Source: a virus
Length of the DNA: 38,884 nt
Strand: one strand, 5' to 3'
IMG/VR virus record: IMGVR_UViG_3300042908_000413
Location: 1 to 38,884 of that record
The notes beneath the pieces were generated by a model, which made no database searches, was not told the DNA's origin, and saw only the letters and a list, made by a program, of their open reading frames with translations. The position numbers were made by a program, and so were the translations under genes. Position 1 is the first letter of the stretch; each line of letters opens with the position of its first letter. Shown here piece after piece: positions 23,414 to 29,928 of this stretch.

Positions 23414-24802
23414 CTATAGTCCTCCGGTCTTTTGCGTAGCCACGATGATAGCAGTTCCACACTTCATACAGATGTGCATTGACTTTGGGTTCGGCATCCC
23501 ACAGCTAGTGCAGACATTGGCTAGAGAGTTGAAGTAGTTGCTGATGGATGATGTACCAAGTAGATCAGAGAACGCTTGCACCATCGCATCTAGTCTGTCA
23601 GGTGATGTCGGGTCTGCCGGTGTCCATGTGGTCATCTGATCCTCTAGTTTGTGGAAGATGCCGAGATGATGGATACGACCCTGCTCATACATAGCAGCGA
23701 CAGGCTCTGCTCTGAGTTTCTTACCCACATGAGCTCGTATCTCTCGTATAGGCAGTACAGGTCTGACCTGTTTGAGGACTGCGCTGACCATATCTCCGCC
23801 CTGATTGACCTCGACTAGCAGCGAGTCAGCCTTGTACTCGTCAAAGAGAGCTACAGCCCTAGTAGCCCAGTCCAAAGGTGAGCCTCGCATAGAGTGGTCA
23901 GCTAGTAGATAGCCATGACCGGATGTATCGCATCCAGCTACGACTATGCCGGTCTCATCAGAGCTAGCCGTATTGGTGACTGCAGGGTCTATGGATACGA
24001 CTATGCGTGACATATGAGGCCGTTCCTCGACTCTGCATCGCTCTATGAGCCCTCTAGTCCAAAGAGCACCCTCGACATCCTCTAGGATTTCCCCATATAG
24101 CTCCTGCCTACCAAGTCTCGTTTCGTTATATCGAGCCTGTAGCTCGGCGAGCGCGATAGAGCTGAGGTTTGCCGCGTTATCAAAGGTCGAGCCTCTAGTC
24201 ACATATGTAGTAGATCGAGATACGAGATCGCGTATGAGCTGTGTAGGTCTAGGCGTGGTGGTGACTACTACGCGAGGAGTTTCGCCTAGTCGGAGTCCGA
24301 ACTGGAGTTGATCCCAGGTGTCCTCATACTCCCATGCTGCTAGCTCGTCACACCATGCACCATGATGCTGTGGGCCACGCAGAGTATCTGGCTCCTCGGC
24401 TGAGAAACCCTTTATCATCGCCCCGTTAGGCAAGTTGATCTTGGTACGCGACCTGTTGTAGTGCTGCTCGCTGTACAGACCATAGCGTTTGAGCACAGAT
24501 AGCACACCTGACTCGCCCTCGAAGCAGGTATCTCTCACATCAGCGTGAGTCCTAGCTACTACTGCCCATCTCGTGTTCGGGCGTGTTATCGCCTCGTACA
24601 CTATCCACTCCGCCCCCGTTCTCGTCTTGCCCCACCCTCGCCCCGACAGGATCATCCACACTTGCCAGGGTGTCATCGGTGGTAGCTGATTCGATCTCGC
24701 CTGTATCTCCTGCCATTGGACTCTCGACTGCGCTATCTGCAGAGTTTTCTCTGAGTAGCTCGGCAAGGTCTCGTACTGCTCTGTCAATGCTCTCGCCTCC
24801 AT
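23414..24802 (-). CDS. Terminase large subunit with C-terminal zinc ribbon
   Basis: The 462-residue motor protein has Walker A GRGWGKT at about residue 54, Walker B GAWCDEL and the coupling region TTTPRPTQL. The RNase H-like nuclease follows, with VVSIDPAVTNTASSDETGIV, LLVEVNQGGDMV and SPDRLDAMVQAF. It pumps DNA into the prohead and cuts it. The last 34 residues add CTSC...CMKC (C431, C434, C445, C448), a zinc ribbon not found in the standard two-domain protein. The first 83 codons overlap the small-subunit gene in another frame; a later start such as MTPWQ (about codon 43) would shorten the overlap. Confidence 0.93.
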   Translation of the reverse strand: MEARALTEQYETLPSYSEKTLQIAQSRVQWQEIQARSNQLPPMTPWQVWMILSGRGWGKTRTGAEWIVYEAITRPNTRWAVVARTHADVRDTCFEGESGVLSVLKRYGLYSEQHYNRSRTKINLPNGAMIKGFSAEEPDTLRGPQHHGAWCDELAAWEYEDTWDQLQFGLRLGETPRVVVTTTPRPTQLIRDLVSRSTTYVTRGSTFDNAANLSSIALAELQARYNETRLGRQELYGEILEDVEGALWTRGLIERCRVEERPHMSRIVVSIDPAVTNTASSDETGIVVAGCDTSGHGYLLADHSMRGSPLDWATRAVALFDEYKADSLLVEVNQGGDMVSAVLKQVRPVLPIREIRAHVGKKLRAEPVAAMYEQGRIHHLGIFHKLEDQMTTWTPADPTSPDRLDAMVQAFSDLLGTSSISNYFNSLANVCTSCGMPNPKSMHICMKCGTAIIVATQKTGGL

Positions 24803-25160
24803 CCCATACGGTCACATCCTGAGCGATTTTGACCGGCATATCTAGTCCCAGGAGTTTCGCTCTACGCTCCATGATCCTCAGTACAGTCGCTATAGCTGAG
24901 TTGTCACCCTGCATAGCCTTCGGCCACGCCGCTAGTTGTAGCCGGTCTAGTCGATCTATCTCTGCCTGTCTTAGCTCCTCGGCTGGCTGTTGTAGCACAC
25001 GCTTGAGAGCGCGCTTATAGGCTAGATATGCGCCTGAGTGGTCTGCATATCCGACCTGTTCAGCTATGCGCTGCCATGTCAGTCCAGCCCTGCGTAGTTC
25101 GAGGACTTTGAGCTCTCGGTCTAGCTGTTCTGGCTCTGGAACTGCATTGTGAGTGGGCAT
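24552..25160 (-). CDS. Terminase small subunit
   Basis: The 202-residue protein lies just upstream of the large subunit. Residues about 8-60 form an HTH DNA-binding part (LDRELKVLELRRAGLTWQRI, AEQVGYADHSGAYLAYKRAL) that would recognise the packaging site. A helical oligomerisation region follows (IDRLDRLQLAAWPKAMQGDN). The last 80 residues are acidic and low in complexity and are encoded in the 251-base overlap with the large subunit. The start MPTHN at 25160 is preferred; a GTG at 25178 overlapping the Mom-like gene is also possible. Confidence 0.82.
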   Translation of the reverse strand: MPTHNAVPEPEQLDRELKVLELRRAGLTWQRIAEQVGYADHSGAYLAYKRALKRVLQQPAEELRQAEIDRLDRLQLAAWPKAMQGDNSAIATVLRIMERRAKLLGLDMPVKIAQDVTVWDGGESIDRAVRDLAELLRENSADSAVESPMAGDTGEIESATTDDTLASVDDPVGARVGQDENGGGVDSVRGDNTPEHEMGSSS

Positions 25161-25167
25161 GGTGGGA

Positions 25168-25965
25168 CTACACCTCACTCACGATGGTGTCGAGCCCTGA
25201 GATCGGAGTTGCACCGTCTTGGTCTAGCAGGGAGCTAGATGCATCGCTGTCAATGCTTCCAGGGCGTAATCCACGATACATACGAGCTCCATACTCGTCT
25301 ATCGCAGAGAAGGGGAGGATAGGTACTGTGAGCCTATCCAATACTGTGTCATGCAGAGGATATATGTATCTGAGCTGAAAGCCTGGCAAACACTCCGCGC
25401 CTATCTTTTTGAGGAACGAGGTAGATGTCTCTGTGCCGGTCTTGCCATATCTCGCCTTGATACTGCCCTTCCCTGCGTTAGGGCTAAAGCCTGGCTCAAA
25501 CACTATCTTGGCTACGACCTCACCATCAGGCATACGCCACATCGAGTTGTTCGCTTTGATGCCTATCAGCTTGAAGCCTGATGCTCGATAGATAGTCCCA
25601 TCCCCACATTGAGTCCCATCTGCATAGCTCAGTATCCACTCCACATGAGGAGCGTGTTTGCGTATCAGGCGCATGGCTATAGATATGGCTCTGCTCTCGC
25701 TGTTCTTAGGCAGCAGATCAGAGAAAGCGAGTCTGTTGAGCTCCATGAAGCCGTTCCAGGGAGTATCGCTGACTAGGGGATTTGTCTTGTTTTTGTCTAT
25801 GGATGGGCCGAACTGCATACAGCCCTCTAGTCGCCCCTTGAGGAACACGCCTAGATGTAGCTGAGATCGAGGATCGACTTTGCCTGAGTAGTGATGCTTG
25901 CGCACGAACGCCATAGCATCTCTAGAGGCTATCGGCTCAACCCTGAGCTCTTTGGCTGATGGCAT
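25168..25965 (-). CDS. Mom-family DNA adenine-modification protein
   Basis: The 265-residue protein has the pattern of the Mom family, whose phage Mu member turns adenine into N6-carbamoylmethyl-adenine and so blocks restriction. Visible signatures are FVRKHHYSGKV near residue 20, LEGCMQFGPSIDKNKTN, FMELNRLAFSDLLPKNSESR and WILSYADGTQCGDGTIYRAS. The fold is GNAT-like. It overlaps the ParB-like gene upstream and lies next to the packaging genes, as in several uncultured phages. The C-terminal 45 residues are Ser/Asp-rich. The family call is strong; the chemical product in this phage is inferred. Confidence 0.82.
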   Translation of the reverse strand: MPSAKELRVEPIASRDAMAFVRKHHYSGKVDPRSQLHLGVFLKGRLEGCMQFGPSIDKNKTNPLVSDTPWNGFMELNRLAFSDLLPKNSESRAISIAMRLIRKHAPHVEWILSYADGTQCGDGTIYRASGFKLIGIKANNSMWRMPDGEVVAKIVFEPGFSPNAGKGSIKARYGKTGTETSTSFLKKIGAECLPGFQLRYIYPLHDTVLDRLTVPILPFSAIDEYGARMYRGLRPGSIDSDASSSLLDQDGATPISGLDTIVSEV

Positions 25966-26551
25966 CTAGCCACTCCTGACATATCGCCCATAGTGCATTG
26001 CCGTTGCTGTTTTTGTTGTCTGAGTCTGTGAAATCGTGAGCCTGTTTGGACTCTTTGATGGCATGGCTGATGAGCTCTGCCTGTACCAGGGTCATAGTGA
26101 AGGTCATCTGAGTGGCATCATCGCGCTCGCCACTAGGTACATCTCCAAATGCATCCTCTAGAGACCGAACCTCAGCTACTGATGCCTCAAAGCCAATATC
26201 AGCAATATCCCATCCCTGATCCTGTAGCTCCATGAGTTGTGCGGCTAGGACTACCTCATCCCACTCTGCTAGTTCTGCAGAGCGATTATCTGCGAGCGCA
26301 TACGCCTTAGCCGTCTCGTTGTCCCACTCATCCGGTACTCGTACTATCACTATCTCTGACCATCCGATGCTCTTGGCAGCCTCTATTGTCCCATTACCTG
26401 CTAGGACTGTAGAGCCCTGTACGACTATCGGCTTGCGCTGACCAAATCTCTGCAGACTGTTTGCTATAGCCCTGAGATTTACCTCTGAGTGTTTGCGAGC
26501 ATTAGCAGGATCGAGTGTGAGCGAGCTGATGGGTACGGTCAGCGTATCCAT
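25937..26551 (-). CDS. ParB/Srx-fold domain protein
   Basis: The 204-residue protein starts with a ParB/sulfiredoxin-like domain (residues about 1-100): NARKH, LQRFGQRKPIVVQG, VLAGNGTIEAAKSIGW and LADNRSAELAEWD. In phages this fold appears as a CTPase/nuclease domain and is often next to DNA methyltransferases or modification genes. Residues 100-204 include QMTFTMTLVQAELISHAIKE, a helical part common to such phage proteins. It overlaps the Mom-like gene by 29 bases, so the two probably act together in DNA modification or target recognition. Confidence 0.82.
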   Translation of the reverse strand: MDTLTVPISSLTLDPANARKHSEVNLRAIANSLQRFGQRKPIVVQGSTVLAGNGTIEAAKSIGWSEIVIVRVPDEWDNETAKAYALADNRSAELAEWDEVVLAAQLMELQDQGWDIADIGFEASVAEVRSLEDAFGDVPSGERDDATQMTFTMTLVQAELISHAIKESKQAHDFTDSDNKNSNGNALWAICQEWLDAISQRAQG

Positions 26552-26560
26552 ATTGCCTCC

Positions 26561-26695
26561 TCAATACTCTAGCGCGATATAGAACGGGCCGATATCTATG
26601 CTGAGTGAGTATCTATCTATGTGGAAGCCTAAACCAAAACAGCGCGCAACGCCAATGATGATGCGGCTACGACCTATGCGTATCTGTTTACTCAT
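26561..26695 (-). CDS. Small basic/hydrophobic hypothetical protein
   Basis: A 44-residue ORF (starting MSKQIRIGRSRIIIGVARCF, ending FYIALEY) fills the gap between the ParB-like gene and the 26688-26888 gene. It overlaps the upstream stop by eight bases, the spacing of other coupled genes here. No strong ribosome site is seen. Similar short 'R..I.IG......G' proteins are frequent in phages, but function is unknown. Confidence 0.55.
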   Translation of the reverse strand: MSKQIRIGRSRIIIGVARCFGLGFHIDRYSLSIDIGPFYIALEY

Positions 26696-26888
26696 CAGGG
26701 AAAGGATTGCCTTTCTGCATTAGGTTGAGTCGAGCATCGAGGAGATCATCTAGAGAGCTCTGTAGCATCTCTTTCTTGCGCCAGTTCATCCTGTTGCCAA
26801 ACTCATCTTTTTGCAGCATGGCATATGTGTACCGGATAGCCTCATCTATATCCGCTACCGATATGTCCTCTGTGATAACTACGCTCAT
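26688..26888 (-). CDS. Small helical hypothetical protein
   Basis: The 66-residue product is predicted largely helical (DIDEAIRYTYAMLQKDEFGN, KKEMLQSSLDDLLDARLNLM). It is placed in the small-gene run between SSB and the ParB-like gene. No recognised domain; it may be a short regulatory or virion accessory protein. Confidence 0.65.
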   Translation of the reverse strand: MSVVITEDISVADIDEAIRYTYAMLQKDEFGNRMNWRKKEMLQSSLDDLLDARLNLMQKGNPFPDE

Positions 26889-26903
26889 GTGAGGATGATA
26901 GAA

Positions 26904-27062
26904 CTACTTACGCGGTTTGCGCTTGAGCTCCTCCTCTAGCTCCTCACGATGGAGGTCTAGTAGGTTCTCGATTTTGAAGGCTAGGGGCTCGTATCCGCGA
27001 GCGCGTATCCGGTCTGCGACTGTTTGTAGTATGACTGCTATCTGCGGATCGTCACTAATCAC
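26904..27062 (-). CDS. Small helical hypothetical protein, GTG start
   Basis: This 52-residue ORF starts at GTG (27062-27060), eight bases before the end of the upstream gene, with a GGGGG ribosome site about eight bases upstream. It encodes ISDDPQIAVILQTVADRIRA and a charged C-terminal helix with a run of Glu then Lys/Arg (EELEEELKRKPRK). No known domain. The coupling and ribosome site support it. Confidence 0.62.
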   Translation of the reverse strand: MISDDPQIAVILQTVADRIRARGYEPLAFKIENLLDLHREELEEELKRKPRK

Positions 27063-27243
27063 GCGCCATCCCCCTAAGAAAGTCTAGAAGTTGATCTACG
27101 ATGACAACCTCTCGTGTTGTATTGCCATCCATCAGATGATGGTGATAGTCCCCTGCAAATGCCTCAATCTCGCTGATGACTCTGCTACGAGTCTGATGCT
27201 CTAAAGCTCTAAGCATGGTCTGTAATGTGTCAAGGTCTGCCAT
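27055..27243 (-). CDS. Small helical hypothetical protein
   Basis: The 62-residue product (MADLDTLQTMLRALEHQTRS...) is helical, with DYHHHLMDG in the middle. The ATG at 27243 has an AGGAGA site five bases upstream; the longer start at 27279 lies inside the upstream gene and has none. It overlaps its neighbours on both sides. Function unknown. Confidence 0.68.
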   Translation of the reverse strand: MADLDTLQTMLRALEHQTRSRVISEIEAFAGDYHHHLMDGNTTREVVIVDQLLDFLRGMARD

Positions 27244-27421
27244 GTTTCTCCTGTCGAGTAGCCTGAAAGCGCGCCACATCCTCTCGTCTGTAGTACACCT
27301 TGCGACCTAGTTTGGACACATAGGTCAGTTGTTTCCGATGCTGTATCTGTCTCAGATTGTTGAGCGTGATACCTAATAGCTCGGCGACCTCTAGTGAGGT
27401 CAGTAGCGACTCATCTACCAT
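27230..27421 (-). CDS. Excisionase-like / MerR-type helix-turn-helix protein
   Basis: The 63-residue protein has the typical layout of small winged HTH proteins of the excisionase/MerR group: SLEVAELLGITLNNLRQIQH followed by KLGRKVYYRREDVARF. Such proteins bend DNA in excision or act as regulators. No integrase gene is present in the window, so regulation or packaging/replication control is more likely than excision. It overlaps the SSB gene by seven bases. Confidence 0.82.
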   Translation of the reverse strand: MVDESLLTSLEVAELLGITLNNLRQIQHRKQLTYVSKLGRKVYYRREDVARFQATRQEKHGRP

Positions 27422-27795
27422 CCTGGGTCATACGCATCAGGCTGACTAGAAGGGGCTCTTGTCGATCCCTTTTGTAGTCGCGGCACTAGCGCAACCTCGC
27501 TCGCTGTAATCTCTAACGCTGTCTTTTCTACTCCATCTCGGCCCTGAAATGTGGACTGTTTGACACTACCGAGTACGAGTACCTCGTCACCCTTTTTGAT
27601 ACTGTCAGCTACAGCCTCAGCCTTTGCACCGAACATCGCTACTCTGAACCACATCGTCTCGCCATCTACCCACTCGCCACCCTTTTTGTTGCGTGGTGTG
27701 TAGGCAATGCTGAATGTAGCAAGCGGTAGTTGATCCTTTGTGACGAACTTGATCTCAGGGTCGCTTCCGACTCTGCCCTTGACTTTGATCTCCAT
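27415..27795 (-). CDS. ssb: Single-stranded DNA-binding protein
   Basis: The 126-residue protein is an OB-fold SSB: VKGRVGSDPEIKFVTKDQLP, LATFSIAYTPRNKKGGEWVD, MWFRVAMFGAKAEAVADSIK and KGDEVLVLGSVKQSTFQGRD. It would coat ssDNA in replication and in Erf-type annealing. The C-terminus ends DAYDPGW, keeping an acidic/aromatic tip but not the usual DDDIPF, so contacts with host partners may differ. It lies among recombination and HTH genes. Confidence 0.9.
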   Translation of the reverse strand: MEIKVKGRVGSDPEIKFVTKDQLPLATFSIAYTPRNKKGGEWVDGETMWFRVAMFGAKAEAVADSIKKGDEVLVLGSVKQSTFQGRDGVEKTALEITASEVALVPRLQKGSTRAPSSQPDAYDPGW

Positions 27796-27798
27796 ATA

Positions 27799-28131
27799 TC
27801 ACTCACCTTCCATGAGAACGCTGACTCTACCATCATCTTGTAATAGGACAACAGAACCATCTGATCGAGAGAAAGGGACTTGGGATGGCTCTTGCCATGA
27901 TGCGACCATCCAACCCTTCTGACTCGCATAGTCTGGGTTGTTGTGGATGCTGCTCGTTTTGAGGTTATGACAGCCGTGATGCACTCGGATGATATTGCTA
28001 GCTGTGTCCTTCCCACCTCTAGAACGGAGTTTTCTGTGATGCAGAGCCATAGATGGGAGTGCCGGTAGCCCACAGACTTCACAGTATCCACCTGCCCTCT
28101 CCTCTACTAATGCCACGATTTTCTTGTCCAC
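27799..28131 (-). CDS. HNH endonuclease
   Basis: The 110-residue protein shows a complete HNH motif: a C17/C20 zinc knuckle (YCEVCG), ALHHRKLRSRGG with H31/H32, N46, and VHHGCHN with H51/H52 and C54. The start is GTG at 28131. Phage HNH nucleases cut DNA near packaging sites or in host genomes, or aid terminase. It is encoded upstream of SSB rather than next to terminase, so the role is open. The C-terminal 45 residues are Ser/Gln-rich with no domain. Confidence 0.85.
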   Translation of the reverse strand: MDKKIVALVEERAGGYCEVCGLPALPSMALHHRKLRSRGGKDTASNIIRVHHGCHNLKTSSIHNNPDYASQKGWMVASWQEPSQVPFSRSDGSVVLLQDDGRVSVLMEGE

Positions 28132-28224
28132 TCAGTCCTGATCCTCATCATCATCCTCATATACATCATCATCATCGAGATGTGGTAGGGCTCGCTCAAT
28201 ATGGATAGGGATGATAGTGCTCAT
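28132..28224 (-). CDS. Acidic microprotein
   Basis: A 30-residue ORF (MSTIIPIHIERALPHL then an Asp/Glu tail, DDDDVYEDDDEDQD) fits exactly between the muramidase-like and HNH genes. Its ATG overlaps the upstream stop and a GAGGAGG site lies about 10 bases before it. Very acidic phage microproteins can act as DNA mimics or inhibitors, but no function can be assigned. Confidence 0.5.
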   Translation of the reverse strand: MSTIIPIHIERALPHLDDDDVYEDDDEDQD

Positions 28225-28622
28225 CAGTACCAACCTCCTCTGCCGTTTTTGTCTGCTCTAGATAGCCAGGAGTCTAACGCCTTACATGGGGTGTCATACC
28301 TGTGCTCGATATAGCCGAGCCCCCATCGTATCTGAGGGTGCGGATGGCTCAAGAAGTCAGCTATCTGTGCCTTTGTGTTATGGCGCATGTGCCTCTGAGG
28401 GATGCCGTAGTCATGAGTAGGCGATTTCGCCCTGTGATTCCAGGCAGACTCTTTGCCCCATAACTGAGCTAGGCATCTGTACTCACGCTCATGCTGTTTG
28501 TACTCTTTGCGTAGTAGATGCTTTGCATAGTCTTTGGCAGACATCTGTGAGATCACAAACTGATGCTTTTGTTTGGGAGTCATCACGGGCGCGTGGGCAT
28601 AACTAGGCAAAACGAGCACCAC
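28224..28622 (-). CDS. Transglycosylase-like exported protein (N-terminus uncertain)
   Basis: The protein contains YRCLAQLWGKESAWNHRAKS followed by THDYGIPQRHM and QIRWGLGYIEHRY. This is the pattern of SLT-type lytic transglycosylase domains of actinobacterial proteins, with the Glu in GKESAW as likely acid. Before it, an uninterrupted hydrophobic segment continues upstream (VSLIARVLIVALSGVVLVLP, then SYAHA), a plain signal peptide. No ATG, GTG or TTG precedes that segment in frame; the first standard codon is GTG at 28622, inside it. The full signal peptide would need an ATA at 28667, which overlaps the upstream stop. It may remodel peptidoglycan during infection or lysis. Confidence 0.72.
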   Translation of the reverse strand: MVLVLPSYAHAPVMTPKQKHQFVISQMSAKDYAKHLLRKEYKQHEREYRCLAQLWGKESAWNHRAKSPTHDYGIPQRHMRHNTKAQIADFLSHPHPQIRWGLGYIEHRYDTPCKALDSWLSRADKNGRGGWY

Positions 28623-28663
28623 CCCTGACAGGGCTACTATAAGTACTCGTGCGATGAGGCTAA

Positions 28664-28759
28664 CTATCCGCCCCTGACCTCCAACGCCTTACATACTTGG
28701 CAGATGGCATCACCATATTTCCATGAGCCACAGGTGCATCTATTTATCAGTTTGTCCAT
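28664..28759 (-). CDS. Zinc-knuckle microprotein
   Basis: A 31-residue ORF (MDKLINRCTCGSWKYGDAIC then QVCKALEVRGG) with C8, C10, C20 and C23 arranged as a zinc knuckle. It sits in the gap between the 28772 gene and the transglycosylase-like gene, with an AAAGGGG ribosome site. Similar 'C.CGSWK.GD..C..C' microproteins are common in phages. The function is unknown. Confidence 0.58.
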   Translation of the reverse strand: MDKLINRCTCGSWKYGDAICQVCKALEVRGG

Positions 28760-28771
28760 CTCTTGCCCCTT

Positions 28772-29008
28772 TCAGGTTGGTATTTGGACTCGCCCAAGTT
28801 TATAGGATGGTCTGAGCTCAGGTGCTTCGAACATTTTGCTATGACCTGCGCCGGTGGGCTCTACGAGCACTATCTCACGCCAATACTTACAAGTGCCATA
28901 GTCCCTGAACGAGTCATAGGCTCTGACTGCCTCTACAGCCGATGTGTACTTGTGGCTATATGTGACATCGCCATCCTCTGTCACCTGCACTAGAAACTCG
29001 TACTTCAT
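28772..29008 (-). CDS. Small hypothetical protein
   Basis: The 78-residue product begins MKYEFLVQVTEDGDVTYSHK and has a helix (SAVEAVRAYDSFRDYG) then VEPTGAGHSKMFEAPELRPS. The start at 29008 is chosen because a GAGGAGGG site lies just upstream and ATGA overlaps the previous stop; a longer frame to 29161 reads into the neighbouring gene. No known domain. Confidence 0.7.
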   Translation of the reverse strand: MKYEFLVQVTEDGDVTYSHKYTSAVEAVRAYDSFRDYGTCKYWREIVLVEPTGAGHSKMFEAPELRPSYKLGRVQIPT

Positions 29009-29196
29009 CTGCCCTCCTCGATAACTCGATCTATCTGCTCCATGCATGAGCCATATCCGAGAGCGTTTCCATACTCTGTGCCTACCCAACAAACATCTCG
29101 TGTCACATGTGCGAACAGAAGTCCTATGACTACTGCAGGTATCAGCACGAGGACTATCCATCCCCTGCGTGTCAGCCTAGTTGTCTTGTTTTCCAT
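29005..29196 (-). CDS. Single-pass membrane protein
   Basis: The 63-residue product has a basic start (NKTTRLTRRG), a strong hydrophobic helix at about residues 12-31 (GWIVLVLIPAVVIGLLFAHV) and a short polar C-terminal part with two Cys. By the positive-inside rule the N-terminus is cytoplasmic. Such phage proteins may act in lysis timing, superinfection exclusion or host membrane change; no evidence decides. Confidence 0.68.
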   Translation of the reverse strand: MENKTTRLTRRGWIVLVLIPAVVIGLLFAHVTRDVCWVGTEYGNALGYGSCMEQIDRVIEEGR

Positions 29197-29350
29197 TTGC
29201 TGCCTTCCTCCTGAAATACTCTGTTGTCATACACCACTCGCACTCTGCGAGTAGTTCTCCCTGTGTATCTGTACCGATTATGAGTCTGTTTGCGAATCCA
29301 CCGGATGTGCCACACCATGCGCAGGTGGGCTCTTTTGCCTCAATGCTCAT
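29177..29350 (-). CDS. Zinc-ribbon microprotein
   Basis: A 57-residue ORF fills the gap 29197-29346. It holds two CxxC knuckles (CAWCGTSGGF... and AECEWCMTTEYF), the arrangement of a zinc ribbon. The start ATG at 29350 overlaps the upstream stop as ATGA and the end overlaps the next gene by 20 bases. It resembles small zinc-finger proteins that recur in early regions of actinophages. The partner is unknown. Confidence 0.65.
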   Translation of the reverse strand: MSIEAKEPTCAWCGTSGGFANRLIIGTDTQGELLAECEWCMTTEYFRRKAANGKQDN

Positions 29351-29574
29351 TGCAGTCGGCAGTCACAGGGCAGTACCTCATATGACTCGCTATCGCTGAT
29401 GATTTGTGTTCCTGATCCGCGACACATACTGCAGGGCGGTGGTGGTAGATGAGGCTGTAATGCTTTGGCAAAGTCGAGGTGCATCTCTGCCTGTTCTTTC
29501 AAGTCTGCTCTACCTATGCACTCTCGTGCGTTCTCCATGTGCCACTCATATACCTCTCGTACAGTCAGAGTCAT
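29347..29574 (-). CDS. Small protein with helical start and zinc knuckle
   Basis: The 75-residue product has a helix (TVREVYEWHMENARECIGRA), a LPPPPCSMCRGSGTQ segment and a C-terminal CDC. CSMCRGSG resembles a DnaJ-type zinc repeat unit (CxxCxGxG), followed 20 residues later by CDC. It is coupled by ATGA to the next gene. A binding protein is likely; role unknown. Confidence 0.65.
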   Translation of the reverse strand: MTLTVREVYEWHMENARECIGRADLKEQAEMHLDFAKALQPHLPPPPCSMCRGSGTQIISDSESYEVLPCDCRLQ

Positions 29575-29822
29575 GACAGCATCTCCTTCATCATGTCGTT
29601 CAGTTCATCGTAGCTCAGGCGTGTTCCGAGCCATTTGAAGCCATCAGGAGTACGAGCCTCCTCTAGATCGAGCCATCTGATGAACTCGCGATATGCGTTA
29701 GGGCCTTTGTACATACGCATGAACTCACATGCTCTGATGTACATCGGGTACTCGTTGTTGATCCATAACGCACAGTTCCAGGTGGCTCTGTTTTTCCATC
29801 CTTCGTAGCTCGTTTCAGCCAT
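29571..29822 (-). CDS. Conserved phage protein (DUF7249-like)
   Basis: The 83-residue protein opens with MAETSYEGWKNRATWNCALW followed by INNEYPMYIRACEF. The 'GW.NRATWN..LWI.N' signature is widespread in phages of many hosts, as a small protein of unknown function (DUF7249-like). It ends in LSYDELNDMMKEMLS, a helix. The start overlaps the upstream gene by eight bases. Confidence is high that it is a gene; no function is known to me. Confidence 0.78.
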   Translation of the reverse strand: MAETSYEGWKNRATWNCALWINNEYPMYIRACEFMRMYKGPNAYREFIRWLDLEEARTPDGFKWLGTRLSYDELNDMMKEMLS

Positions 29823-29928
29823 TGCTGTGCTCCTTCATGTGTGAGGTCAGGGTCATATATGCAAAAGATGAGCGCACTTGTATTTCGCGCTCGCAGGTAG
29901 GACATATCACTATGCGATTTGCACTCAT
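29815..29928 (-). CDS. C2H2-like zinc finger microprotein
   Basis: A 37-residue ORF lies between 29822 and 29925. It has CPTC near residue 9 and HMKEH near residue 30, i.e. a C-x2-C-x17-H-x3-H spread compatible with a single zinc finger. The ATG overlaps the upstream stop (ATGA) after a GAGGG site, and the stop overlaps the next start by eight bases. One-finger proteins could bind DNA or a host protein. Confidence 0.62.
   Translation of the reverse strand: MSANRIVICPTCEREIQVRSSFAYMTLTSHMKEHSNG

Noticed and set aside
18273-25965. Mu-like transposing phage, suggested by Mom-like and MuF-like genes
   Set aside because: No transposase A/B genes or Mu-type ends; both families occur in many non-transposing phages.
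28772-29161. 129-codon version of the small gene at 28772-29008
   Set aside because: The N-terminal extension lies inside two upstream genes in another frame; the ribosome site favours the later ATG.
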